Below, piece by piece: positions 16,234 through 22,521 of a stretch of 30,863 nucleotides of DNA. The DNA lies in the NCBI GenBank assembly GCA_035444205.1, contig DAOMOD010000020.1, forward strand, positions 1 through 30,863. Reading direction: 5' to 3'. Source of the DNA: DAOMOD01 sp035444205 (GTDB lineage Bacteria > Pseudomonadota > Gammaproteobacteria > Xanthomonadales > BPKI01). The notes under the pieces were generated by a model. The model saw nothing but the letters and a program-made list of their open reading frames with translations, was not told the origin of the DNA and did not search any database. The position numbers were made by a program, and so were the translations under genes. Numbering within the stretch: the first letter of the stretch is position 1; every line of letters starts with the position of its first letter.

Positions 16234-16268
16234 AGGCCGACCCTCCCGGCCAGCCTGCCGCCACGTAG
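16002..16268 (+). CDS. Candidate antisense helical protein in the lysis operon
   Basis: An 88-residue frame with an ATG start and GGAGG 5 nt upstream, reading against the lysis operon. The protein (HALFVDLVVRRAERRMHEAGEAQ ... WLRSALHEILEELLTVGSLMREAGIPPPHPDD) has convincing helical composition. It overlaps the minus-strand frame 15979-16233 almost completely, so at most one is likely to be the main gene. No promoter is evident. Family not recognised. Confidence 0.35.
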   Translation: MIYTHPQTFFQHALFVDLVVRRAERRMHEAGEAQAGSVPTAWLRSALHEILEELLTVGSLMREAGIPPPHPDDVDQTQADPPGQPAAT

Positions 16269-16900
16269 GCCGGCTCCAGCACCGTCAGAATTCGACGCAC
16301 GTAGCCACGGTTCTCGCGCCAGGCATCGAGCGAGCGTGCCCGCTGCGTCTCCACGTGATCGAACCAGCGCTGGCGATCCAGGGCGACGGCAGCTGCCAGC
16401 GTCTGCTCGCGGATGCGCCAGGTCCGCCCGCCGTTGTAGTCACTGAGGATGAACGCCCAGCGGTCGCACGGCGTGGCGCCTTCCGCGCGCTGCCACAGCC
16501 AATGATCGAAGCAGACCGCGGCGCGAATGCTCCAGTACGGGTCCCAGGGATCGGGATCGCCCACTTCCGGGCAGATCTCCGGGATCCACGCGGCGGTGCG
16601 CGGCACGAACTGGGCAAGCCCCTCGGCGAACGGACTGCGCGCGTCGGCCTGCCAGCGGCTCTCCTGGTGCAGCTGCGCGGCGATGCGGGCGGTCGGTGCG
16701 TCCAATCCCCAGCGCCGGCTCGTTTCGCGGTGCAGCGTCACTCGGTACTGCAGCGAGTGCGCGGGAATCGTCACGCGCGTCCGCTGGGTGCCGTCCCCGC
16801 CGTAGGCGTCGGCAGCGATCAACCACAGGCAGACGGCGATCAGCGCCACCGTAAGCGCGCCAATCAGCCGTACCGTGAAGGCTTCGCCGCAGCCCCTCAC
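16226..16900 (-). CDS. Membrane-anchored lytic transglycosylase (endolysin)
   Basis: A 224-residue protein with a GTG start overlapping the holin stop (GTGA). Residues 11-30 (RLIGALTVALIAVCLWLIAA) form a signal or signal-anchor helix. The SLT-type domain follows: ARIAAQLHQESRW with catalytic Glu80, GLAQFVPRTAAW (94-105), then WSIRAAVCFDHWLW and LSDYNGG. It cleaves peptidoglycan glycan strands from the periplasm. The weakly hydrophobic, Ala/Gly-containing anchor could be a SAR sequence released on depolarisation, consistent with a partner holin directly upstream. Confidence 0.85.
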   Translation of the reverse strand: MRGCGEAFTVRLIGALTVALIAVCLWLIAADAYGGDGTQRTRVTIPAHSLQYRVTLHRETSRRWGLDAPTARIAAQLHQESRWQADARSPFAEGLAQFVPRTAAWIPEICPEVGDPDPWDPYWSIRAAVCFDHWLWQRAEGATPCDRWAFILSDYNGGRTWRIREQTLAAAVALDRQRWFDHVETQRARSLDAWRENRGYVRRILTVLEPAYVAAGWPGGSACV

Positions 16901-17181
16901 GGAATCATCCCCGCGGCCACGATGCCGGCCGCCATGCACCAACCGATCACTTTCCAGGCAGTGCCGAGTTCCACACCACTCAGCGCGTCCGGGTCCGGCA
17001 GAAAGGCGCGGGCCGCCCAGTAGCCCACGTAGGCGCCCATGCTGATCTTGCACAGCCCGGCGACAAAGAGCCCCAGCTTCACTGGGTTCATGCCGACGGT
17101 AATCAGGAAGGTGGCCAGCACCACCAGCAGCATGGGCCAGCCGCGCAGCGCGCCGTGCAGCGGTGCCAAGCGCTCACGCAT
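16897..17181 (-). CDS. Holin-like membrane protein
   Basis: A 94-residue protein with three predicted helices (about 15-33, 37-60, 76-93) and sequence MLLVVLATFLITVGMNPVKLGLFVAGLCKISMGAYVGYW. It resembles putative holins of Mu-like phages, where NP.kLG.y..kl..is..AYlGYW is recurrent. It is the first gene of the late minus-strand transcript and is coupled to the transglycosylase by GTGA. Its leader carries two perfect hairpins and the shared 26-bp element. Confidence 0.75.
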   Translation of the reverse strand: MRERLAPLHGALRGWPMLLVVLATFLITVGMNPVKLGLFVAGLCKISMGAYVGYWAARAFLPDPDALSGVELGTAWKVIGWCMAAGIVAAGMIP

Positions 17182-17218
17182 GGCAGCCCCCGATTTTCGT
17201 GGCGGCGTCCAAAAGGAA

Positions 17219-17252
17219 GAGGCGGTCGACCGGGCTACTCGGCGACCGCCTC
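17219..17252 (-). terminator. Hairpin in the holin leader, terminator-like
   Basis: Perfect 10-bp stem (17219-17228 with 17243-17252) and a 14-nt loop. On the minus strand it is followed by TTCCTTTT. It lies between the putative late start and the holin ATG (17181), so it could act as an attenuator or as a stop for transcripts coming from the centre. Confidence 0.5.
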
Positions 17253-17287
17253 AAGGCTTGCCACTGACGATGAAGCACAGAAGTGTT

Positions 17288-17309
17288 CATGCCGCGAAGG
17301 TGCGGCATG
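17288..17309. other. Perfect 8-bp inverted repeat in the holin leader
   Basis: CATGCCGC and GCGGCATG around a 6-nt spacer. It lies 2 bp from the shared element at 17311-17336. Could be an RNA hairpin or a protein-binding site. Confidence 0.5.
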
Positions 17310-17310
17310 G

Positions 17311-17336
17311 GGGCGGGATGGACTATTAGTGGCTGC
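17311..17336 (-). promoter_or_regulatory. Shared late-region element, copy 2
   Basis: 26 bp, 19 of which match 8817-8842. The core ACTATTAGT (17322-17330) is a perfect 4-bp dyad around one base. It lies about 130 bp upstream of the holin start in a 240-bp gene-free stretch (17182-17421). Candidate late promoter or activator (Mor-type) site. Confidence 0.5.
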
Positions 17337-17421
17337 TACTCAGTGGGGCGCGGCCCCGAAGGCTTGCGGGGCGGCGGTATGCCGATATGCCAGTTCGGCA
17401 GTTCAATGCGGCGCGGCCGCC

Positions 17422-18414
17422 CTAGCTGTCGGTCTCGACCTCGCTTGCACTGATGACAACTGCTCGTGTAATCGAGTCTCGAAGCATCTCTGCATCAACG
17501 ATGAGCCTTACAAGCCTCTTCGACCACTCCGCGTCCTGGATAACCTTCTGTTGCGGTGCGGGCAGTTCCAGCGGCACGTCGGCGTTGAAGGTGAGTCCAT
17601 CACGCTGGCGGCGTATCGTAATCCGAAAACCGTCCCCCTTGTCGGTGCGGTTGCCAAGTACAGCGAACGCCCCCTCGATCTCGAGTTCGGTAGCACGTTC
17701 CCGTTCGGGCTGAACGATCTCACGCGCCTCCTCGGCTGAGACCGAGACGCCGGAGATCTCCATCGTATCGCCAGGCTTGGAAGCCTTGAGTAACTTGTTT
17801 GCCGTAGCCTCCGCATCCGCTTTGGAAGCCTCCAGGGCCGGTTGCCTCGTGATGGCCTCCTTCATCACCTTGAGGCGCTCAGTCTCCTGTTTGGAGAGCT
17901 CTACCCTGCTTGCGGTTTCCTTCTCTTCCTGACGCGCACGCAGCCAAGCCTTGAACATCACGGGTGCCATGATGGTCAACGCGAGCCCGAGCACTGTTAC
18001 AACGATCTGATCGCCACTCATCCGTCCCACCGCTGCCTCTGCTATGCGTGAGAAATGGGGCCAAAGGTCGGCATTGAAGACCGAAGACCCCTTCTTCACC
18101 TGAACTACGACTTCCAGCCTGTCGCGTTCCTCATCCCGCAAACGTCTAAGGTTGGGCTCCCTGTACTCAATAGTCGCATAGGCGCGGTTTATGTCGCGCT
18201 GGACGTCGAGCAGGGCGGGCATAATCCTGGTCGGCACGGTGCTATTCCAATCCCTGCCCTTGAAGTCCAGCTCGAACCGGGGCCAGCCTTCGAAGCGTAG
18301 CCGAATGTCGTCCGAAAACTCTTTACCCGCGACCGCGGCGGCCAGCGCATTCCAGGCGTCATCTTCGCTGCGAATCACCAGTTCAGGAACGCCGGTAGTT
18401 GCTTGCTGGGTCAT
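17422..18414 (-). CDS. Membrane-anchored coiled-coil protein of unknown function
   Basis: A 330-residue protein. The N-terminal domain (1-130) is alpha/beta and contains LRFEGWPRFELDFKGRDWNSTVP. One transmembrane helix (about 137-157, VVTVLGLALTIMAPVMF) is followed by KAWLRAR, then a coiled coil rich in Glu/Lys to about 200, and a C-terminal beta-rich domain (NRTDKGDGFRITIRRQRDGLTFNADVPLEL). GGGAGG precedes the ATG, which overlaps the upstream stop (ATGA), so it is co-translated with the two-helix protein. Base composition is less GC-rich than in the structural genes, suggesting separate acquisition. Not recognised. Its place beside the repressor is where exclusion or defence genes are often found (inference). 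Confidence 0.8.
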   Translation of the reverse strand: MTQQATTGVPELVIRSEDDAWNALAAAVAGKEFSDDIRLRFEGWPRFELDFKGRDWNSTVPTRIMPALLDVQRDINRAYATIEYREPNLRRLRDEERDRLEVVVQVKKGSSVFNADLWPHFSRIAEAAVGRMSGDQIVVTVLGLALTIMAPVMFKAWLRARQEEKETASRVELSKQETERLKVMKEAITRQPALEASKADAEATANKLLKASKPGDTMEISGVSVSAEEAREIVQPERERATELEIEGAFAVLGNRTDKGDGFRITIRRQRDGLTFNADVPLELPAPQQKVIQDAEWSKRLVRLIVDAEMLRDSITRAVVISASEVETDS

Positions 18415-18773
18415 GCGGCGCCTCCCGTTTCGTCACTTGAAGCGGTTCGCATGGTGCCGCTATGCCGCAGGAAGCCCACCCACCCCCAAACCCCAATCCC
18501 GGCGGCCACGGGCGCCAGGGCCGCGCTGAAGTACCCCAACAGCCTCGGCCAGGGTCCTAGGTCCGGGTGCATAAGCGGAGCCTGGTTCAGCATCCACGCC
18601 CCCCACGCCAGCACAATCGCCAGCAGCGGAAACCAGACTCGCGCAAGTGCGAGGTCGCGCGCGCGCAAGTATTCCGCCAAGGCGCACTGCACGTGCAGGT
18701 TGTAGTAGTCGCCACCGACCTGCCGGATGTTGGTCCCGATCGCGTGTTGATAGATGCTTCCGGACGAGTCCAT
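18411..18773 (-). CDS. Two-helix membrane protein with an N-terminal QVGGD motif
   Basis: A 120-residue protein starting MDSSGSIYQHAIGTNIRQ. Residues 6-24 carry the motif SxxQxAxGxxxxQVGGD shared with the repressor C-terminus. A cytosolic helix (ALAEYLRARDLALAR) leads to transmembrane helix 1 (VWFPLLAIVLAWGAWML), a short periplasmic loop (NQAPLMHPDLGPWP) and helix 2 (LGYFSAALAPVAAGIGVWGWVGFL). By the positive-inside rule both ends are cytosolic. The start is taken at 18773 because AGGGGA lies 6 nt upstream; ATG 18806 is an alternative. It is coupled to the next gene by ATGA. Function unknown. Confidence 0.72.
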   Translation of the reverse strand: MDSSGSIYQHAIGTNIRQVGGDYYNLHVQCALAEYLRARDLALARVWFPLLAIVLAWGAWMLNQAPLMHPDLGPWPRLLGYFSAALAPVAAGIGVWGWVGFLRHSGTMRTASSDETGGAA

Positions 18774-18971
18774 TGCGTTCCCCTGTCGGCCAGGTCCATT
18801 CGCCATCTCGCACCCCCCGGCCCTGCAGGTGCGGGACGGAAGGGTCAAGGGTCGCGAGGCACAGCTTTGCGTCCGTATTGCTCCGCCCGGCGCGGGCGAT
18901 CACTGGCTTCCTCGCGACGGGGAGCATTGTCCGCGCCGGGGAGCGCCGGCGCGATGGCGCCGGGCTGAAAG

Positions 18972-18995
18972 TCGTGTAGGTCTTTTCCTACACGA
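18972..18995 (-). terminator. Hairpin just after the VasI-like gene
   Basis: Perfect 9-bp stem (TCGTGTAGG at 18972-18980 with its complement at 18987-18995) and a 6-nt loop, two bases past the stop at 18997. The minus-strand tail is CTTTC only, so it is a partial terminator or RNA stabiliser. The stretch 18774-18996 otherwise shows no gene beyond an alternative upstream start for the two-helix protein. Confidence 0.5.
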
Positions 18996-18996
18996 A

Positions 18997-19635
18997 TCAC
19001 CAGCCGCAGGCCTCTCGCAGCGGCTTCACGGCTTCCTGAATGCCGCTCAACGTCCAGATCGCCGTGACCGGACTTTCGCTGTAGGGCGTCACCTGCGCCA
19101 AGAACATTTCGGATTCAAGGAGCTGCTTGATCCACGCAACCGGCTGTGGAACGAACGTGGCGCGGCTGTCCGTGGACAGGCTCCAGCGAACGGTTCGTGC
19201 CGGTTGGCGATCAAATCGCGTGAGCACGTTCGGCGCGCTGGAGCCGAGGTAGCTGTTCCAGGCAACGTAGGCGGCGGTCTGGTTCTCCGAGCACCGGAGG
19301 ACAATCGGTACCTTTGTTGGCCTCCCGAAACGGTCTCGGATCGGCTCGTCGGAGTGCAACATCAGGATGACGCGACGGCTGTCGTCGATGGGAGAAACCT
19401 CTTCCTTCACGGTCCAGCCACCACCGCCCGGTGGCGTCTCGGTTGTGACTGCGGGTCCATCGGCGCGCGCCTGCTTGGCCAACTCGTCGTAACAGGCCAG
19501 ACGCATCAGCGCACCGCCCATCGCCGCGCAGCGTGCCAGGTCTTGCCGGCTTACCTCCTCGGCGGCGGCCGAACCGGCCCCACCAAGCCCCAAGGCCACC
19601 ATTGCAGTGGCCCACAGCAGCATCGCTCGCACCAT
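18997..19635 (-). CDS. Secreted VasI/TagO-like protein
   Basis: A 212-residue protein. A signal peptide (MLLWATAMVALGLGGAGSAAAEE) precedes LARCAAMGGALMRLACYDELAKQ, then EEVSPIDDSRRVILMLHSDEPI, VPIVLRCSENQTAAYVAWNSYLG, a DSRATFVPQPVAWIKQLL segment and VTPYSESPVTAIWTLSGIQEAVKPLREACGW. This order (ARLACYD, SPiDDS, LRC..n.Ta.yv.W..YLG, TPY.E.P..a.w...G...a...LR.aCgW) matches the type VI secretion-associated VasI/TagO family as I remember it. No secretion genes are nearby, so in this phage it probably acts alone in the periplasm. The SD is moderately good (GGGGAGGAAAG). Confidence 0.75.
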   Translation of the reverse strand: MVRAMLLWATAMVALGLGGAGSAAAEEVSRQDLARCAAMGGALMRLACYDELAKQARADGPAVTTETPPGGGGWTVKEEVSPIDDSRRVILMLHSDEPIRDRFGRPTKVPIVLRCSENQTAAYVAWNSYLGSSAPNVLTRFDRQPARTVRWSLSTDSRATFVPQPVAWIKQLLESEMFLAQVTPYSESPVTAIWTLSGIQEAVKPLREACGW

Positions 19636-19745
19636 GCTCTTTCCTCCCCTGTCAGGCGGCCCCAGGCCGCTTCACCGTGGCATCCGCCATCGGCGCATCT
19701 TTGCGGAGTCTGCAACGCGCTTGCGGTGTGCGCAAGCAAAACCGG

Positions 19746-19830
19746 TCACGCGTGAGCAGTTTTTCCAGTGCCGCGCTTATACATTCAAGCACTTATCCGG
19801 CAAGAAACCCGCTCACGTGAGCAGTTTTTC
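19746..19830 (-). promoter_or_regulatory. Promoter of the accessory operon flanked by two operator-like repeats
   Basis: On the minus strand TTGCCG (19798-19803), a 16-bp spacer and TATAAG (19776-19781) form a plausible sigma-70 promoter reading toward the VasI-like gene (start 19635). A 14-bp direct repeat GTGAGCAGTTTTTC (plus strand) occurs at 19752-19765 and 19817-19830, 65 bp apart. Each copy is fused to a palindrome, TCACGCGTGA at 19746-19755 and GCTCACGTGAGC at 19811-19822. The copies sit just outside the -35 and just past the -10. Binding protein unknown. The rest of 19636-19832 shows a short GCTTGCG/CGCAAGC inverted repeat and no gene. Confidence 0.55.
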
Positions 19831-19832
19831 GC

Positions 19833-20411
19833 TCAACGCTTGCGCCCCTTGCCCTTGACCAGGTCGCCGCCCACCTGGGTGACAGACACCCCGGCGGCGG
19901 ACTGCGAAACGCTGCTGGCCGCTGGCGTTGGCTGGCGCGGGCGTGCCGTNNNNNNNNNNGGCTGGCGCAACAGGTTGCGCTCCAGCAACTCCGGGTCCAG
20001 TGGATCGTCCAGGGAGACGATCAGCATCTGCGCTGCGTCGCGGACGGCCGGCGCCGGGTCCTGGTCGGGGACGATGCGACGCACCGCGGTGTTGTACACC
20101 TGCGCCACCAGCCGCGCCCGGATAGCGGGGACCGCAGCGGTATTCGGGCGGGCCGCCCGGTACGCGTGCAATAGCGCCACCTCACACATGCCAAAAAGGG
20201 TCGTGTCCACTTCCCCCGCACGTCTATCCCCTGTCAGTACGTAGTGAACATCGCCCCCGACAGCAGCGAGCGCCCTGAGCACCTCAGCGTTTGGAGGCGT
20301 CCCGTTCTCCACCCTACTCAAGGTAGATGGTGGCACGCCGGCAGCGGACGCGAATGCTAGCGCCGTCGCAAAGCCCAACCTCTTCCGTTCCTCGACAAAA
20401 CGTTCGTGCAC
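19833..20411 (-). CDS. XRE-family phage repressor with C-terminal QVGGD motif
   Basis: About 192 residues with a GTG start and GAGG upstream. The N-terminal helix-turn-helix (ATALAFASAAGVPPSTLSRVENGTPPNAEVLRALAAVGGDVHYVLTG) is that of lambdoid/XRE repressors. The middle is helical (VALLHAYRAARPNT ... RDAAQMLIVSLDDPLDPELLERNLLRQ). A Pro-rich linker holds the 10-N gap (frame preserved as drawn). The last 27 residues carry SxxQxAxGxxxxQVGGD and a basic end KGKGRKR. It has no visible LexA-type Ser/Lys peptidase domain, so induction must work differently. It faces the Ner operon across an operator palindrome and is the likely lysogeny repressor. Confidence 0.85.
   Translation of the reverse strand: MHERFVEERKRLGFATALAFASAAGVPPSTLSRVENGTPPNAEVLRALAAVGGDVHYVLTGDRRAGEVDTTLFGMCEVALLHAYRAARPNTAAVPAIRARLVAQVYNTAVRRIVPDQDPAPAVRDAAQMLIVSLDDPLDPELLERNLLRQXXXXTARPRQPTPAASSVSQSAAGVSVTQVGGDLVKGKGRKR
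19950..19959. other. Assembly gap (10 N) in the repressor linker
   Basis: The gap is flanked on both sides by GGCTGGCG words, so a short tandem repeat probably collapsed the assembly. The real linker length is uncertain. Confidence 0.95.
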
Positions 20412-20421
20412 AAAGCACCTC

Positions 20422-20451
20422 TTGACAAAGATATTCCGTTTCTGGAATATC
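20422..20451 (+). promoter_or_regulatory. Early promoter with embedded operator palindrome
   Basis: TTGACA (20422-20427), a 17-bp spacer and GAATAT (20445-20450). The perfect inverted repeat GATATTCC, 6 bp, GGAATATC (20430-20451) fills the spacer and -10, so a bound repressor or Ner would block RNA polymerase. It lies between the divergent repressor (starts 20411) and Ner (starts 20487). Confidence 0.8.
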
Positions 20452-20486
20452 CATGCCGTCAGTAGAAATTATTCACCGTAGGCGGC

Positions 20487-20699
20487 ATGAACCCCCACGA
20501 CATCAAAGCCCTCCTCGGCAAGCGCGGCGTCCGCCAGGTCCACCTGGCGCGGCAGCTCCGCGTCTCGCCAAGCCTCATCACCGGCGTCATCTTTCGCCGC
20601 GCCCGTTCCCAGCGCGTGGCCGCGGCCATCAGCGCGGCTGTGGGCAAGCCGCTCGACAAGCTCTTCCCCGAGCTGGCCAGGCGACGGAACGCGGCCTGA
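20487..20699 (+). CDS. ner: Ner-like DNA-binding regulator
   Basis: A 70-residue protein: MNPHDIKALLGKRGVRQVHLARQLRVSPSLITGVIFRRARSQRVAAAISAAVGKPLDKLFPE. It is a lambda-repressor-like helix-turn-helix and matches the Mu Ner/Nlp pattern of residues 10-60. It is the first gene of the early operon, 36 bp from the promoter -10. In Mu, Ner shuts down early and repressor transcription. TAGGCGG precedes the ATG. Confidence 0.85.
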   Translation: MNPHDIKALLGKRGVRQVHLARQLRVSPSLITGVIFRRARSQRVAAAISAAVGKPLDKLFPELARRRNAA

Positions 20700-20809
20700 T
20701 GAAACTCCCTATGCACGCGACTATGGCGAGCGCGCGCGCCGAGCGCAAGGCCAAGGCAGATGAATTTTTGGAGGCCGGAGAGCCCGCCGCGACAAGGGTG
20801 CGCCAATGA
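20699..20809 (+). CDS. 36-residue coupled small protein
   Basis: Frame MKLPMHATMASARAERKAK... ending TRVRQ. It is coupled on both sides: TGATG with ner and ATGA with the next gene. Its charged helical composition and exact fit support it. It may only serve to pass ribosomes on. Unknown function. Confidence 0.5.
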   Translation: MKLPMHATMASARAERKAKADEFLEAGEPAATRVRQ

Positions 20810-21273
20810 GCGCATGTCATTGGAAGCGCTTCCGCCCCGGCTCGCTGCAGGCGGCCATCGAGGGTTGCATCGACTACGCCCGCGAGCGCCGCAACCTCTC
20901 CATCGATCGCATCGCAGACCTCATGGGCGTCGCCTCCAAGTGGACGCTGTACAAATGGGTGGCCGGCGCATCGATACCGCTGCACATGGTGCGCGCCTTC
21001 GAGCACGCCACCGGGGCCACCTTCGTCACCCAGTACCTGGCGATCAGCGCGCACCGACTACTGATCGACTTCCCCACTGGCCGCCTGCCGCGTGCGCAAG
21101 ACCTGCACCAGGTGCAGGAGGTCTGCACCGAAGCGGTCGGTGCACTGCTGCAGTACGCCAACCAGAAGCTGTCCAGCGACGACACCCGTGCCGTCCTCGC
21201 TCGGGCCATCGAGCGCCTGGCCAGCGAACACGCGCATGTGGCTCTCGCCGTGCAACCTGCCCTGGAGCTCTGA
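20806..21273 (+). CDS. HTH-type early regulator
   Basis: A 155-residue protein. Residues 10-60 (PGSLQAAIEGCIDYARERRNLSIDRIADLMGVASKWTLYKWVAGASIP) form a helix-turn-helix of XRE-like style with SKWTLYKW as recognition helix. The C-terminal half is helical (VQEVCTEAVGALLQYANQKLSSDDTRAVLARAIERLASEH). This pattern is frequent in early operons of Mu-like phages of Pseudomonas and Burkholderia. Target unknown. Confidence 0.72.
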   Translation: MSACHWKRFRPGSLQAAIEGCIDYARERRNLSIDRIADLMGVASKWTLYKWVAGASIPLHMVRAFEHATGATFVTQYLAISAHRLLIDFPTGRLPRAQDLHQVQEVCTEAVGALLQYANQKLSSDDTRAVLARAIERLASEHAHVALAVQPALEL

Positions 21274-21582
21274 ATGGACGCGGCCAAGTACCCCCCGCCC
21301 AGCCTGCTGCGCAAAGCCCACGATGTTCTGCAGGCCCTCTTCGCCGCCGGCGCACTGGGCATGGAGCAAGCCGACATTCGCAAGGTGGCCCGACTGTCCG
21401 ACTCCAACACCACTCGCTACCTCGCCCAGCTCGCCAACCTGGGGTGGGTCGAGCGCGTCGACGAATCCAGCCGCTGGCGTATCGGTATCGCCTTTGCGCG
21501 CATGGCGCAGCGGCAACTCCTGGCCGTGGCCCGCGACGAGCAGACAGTCTCCGAGTTCAAGCAACGCATCACCCGCATCTAA
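21274..21582 (+). CDS. Winged-helix regulator, IclR/MarR-like fold
   Basis: A 102-residue protein that starts right at the upstream stop (TGAATG). It contains AHDVLQALFAAGALGMEQADIRKVARLSDSNTTRYLAQLANLGWVERVDESSRWRIG, a clear winged helix, followed by a short helix. A small DNA-binding protein of the early operon; a role in replication or host takeover is possible. Confidence 0.72.
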   Translation: MDAAKYPPPSLLRKAHDVLQALFAAGALGMEQADIRKVARLSDSNTTRYLAQLANLGWVERVDESSRWRIGIAFARMAQRQLLAVARDEQTVSEFKQRITRI

Positions 21583-21592
21583 AGGAAACCCC

Positions 21593-22516
21593 ATGCCGCG
21601 CACCAAGCGACCCGCACCCGACCTGTCCCCCATCGACAACGCCATCGACGACAACGCGCTGGCCAAGGCACACGCCGAGACCGACCAGATGCGCTCAGTC
21701 CTGGCGCAGTTCACGCCCGAGCTCATCAACCATTACATCAACATTGGCGCTGCACGTCAGGCGGCCCAGGCGGCCAAGGTCCACAACGCGCAGTGCGCCG
21801 CCACGCTCAAGCAGATCAAGGACACCCGGTCCTACCGCCTCGCGCGCGGGCTGCGCCTGGCGCTGCCGAACGGCAGCGAGATCGTCCACGACGGCTCCTG
21901 GGAGACCGAGTGCGCTGTGCACGGTATTTCGCGGCAGCATGCGGATCGCCAGATAGCGCTGATCGAGGATCTCGGCGAGGAGTTCCTGGACGCGGTGCAG
22001 ACGCTGGGCGTGAGCTACCGCCAGCTCAACCGGCTGCGCACGCTGCCCGAGCCGGAGCGCGAGGTGCTGATCGAGGGCGTGCGGGCCCATGCCGGCGACG
22101 CCGAAACCATCCAGGAGCTGATCACGGAGACGCTCGCCCGCAAGCAGCAGGAGATCGAGCGCGTGTCGGCCGAACTGGAGCGCGAGCGGGAGGAGCACGC
22201 CGAGGAGAAGGCCGCCGACGAGCAGATCATCCGCGAGAAAGACGAGCGCATCAACAAGCTCATGCGCGACAAGCGCAAGGCCGGCAAGAGCCCGCTGCGC
22301 GACCAGGTGGCCGACCTGCTGCACGACATGGACACGATGGCGGTGGAGGCCGGTAGCAACCTCGTGCGCTTGGGCGAGCTGGCCACCGAGATCGAGCACA
22401 CCTACGCGGAGGCGGGGGAGCCCGTGCCCGCCGACATCCTGGAGCGCATCGACGGCAATCGCGGGTTCGTGGCCAACTGGCTCCGCACCATCCTGGGCCA
22501 GCTGGGCGAAGCGTAA
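21593..22516 (+). CDS. Coiled-coil early protein upstream of the transposase
   Basis: A 307-residue protein from MPRTKRPAPDLSPIDNAID (AAAGGAAA upstream). Residues 25-110 are helical (LAQFTPELINHYINIGAARQAAQAAKVHNAQCAATLKQIKD). Residues 105-165 include SWETECAVHGISRQHADRQIALIEDLGEEFLDAVQTLGVSYRQLNRLRTLPE, which may be an HTH of ParB-like shape. Residues 180-240 are a strong coiled coil (LARKQQEIERVSAELEREREEHAEEKAADEQIIREKDERINKL). Its place just before transposase suggests DNA binding in replication, but I do not recognise the family. Confidence 0.75.
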   Translation: MPRTKRPAPDLSPIDNAIDDNALAKAHAETDQMRSVLAQFTPELINHYINIGAARQAAQAAKVHNAQCAATLKQIKDTRSYRLARGLRLALPNGSEIVHDGSWETECAVHGISRQHADRQIALIEDLGEEFLDAVQTLGVSYRQLNRLRTLPEPEREVLIEGVRAHAGDAETIQELITETLARKQQEIERVSAELEREREEHAEEKAADEQIIREKDERINKLMRDKRKAGKSPLRDQVADLLHDMDTMAVEAGSNLVRLGELATEIEHTYAEAGEPVPADILERIDGNRGFVANWLRTILGQLGEA

Positions 22517-22521
22517 GACGC

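Noticed and set aside
19684..19740. GCTTGCG/CGCAAGC inverted repeat as a terminator
   Set aside because: No T-rich tail in either direction; left only as a note in the promoter entry.
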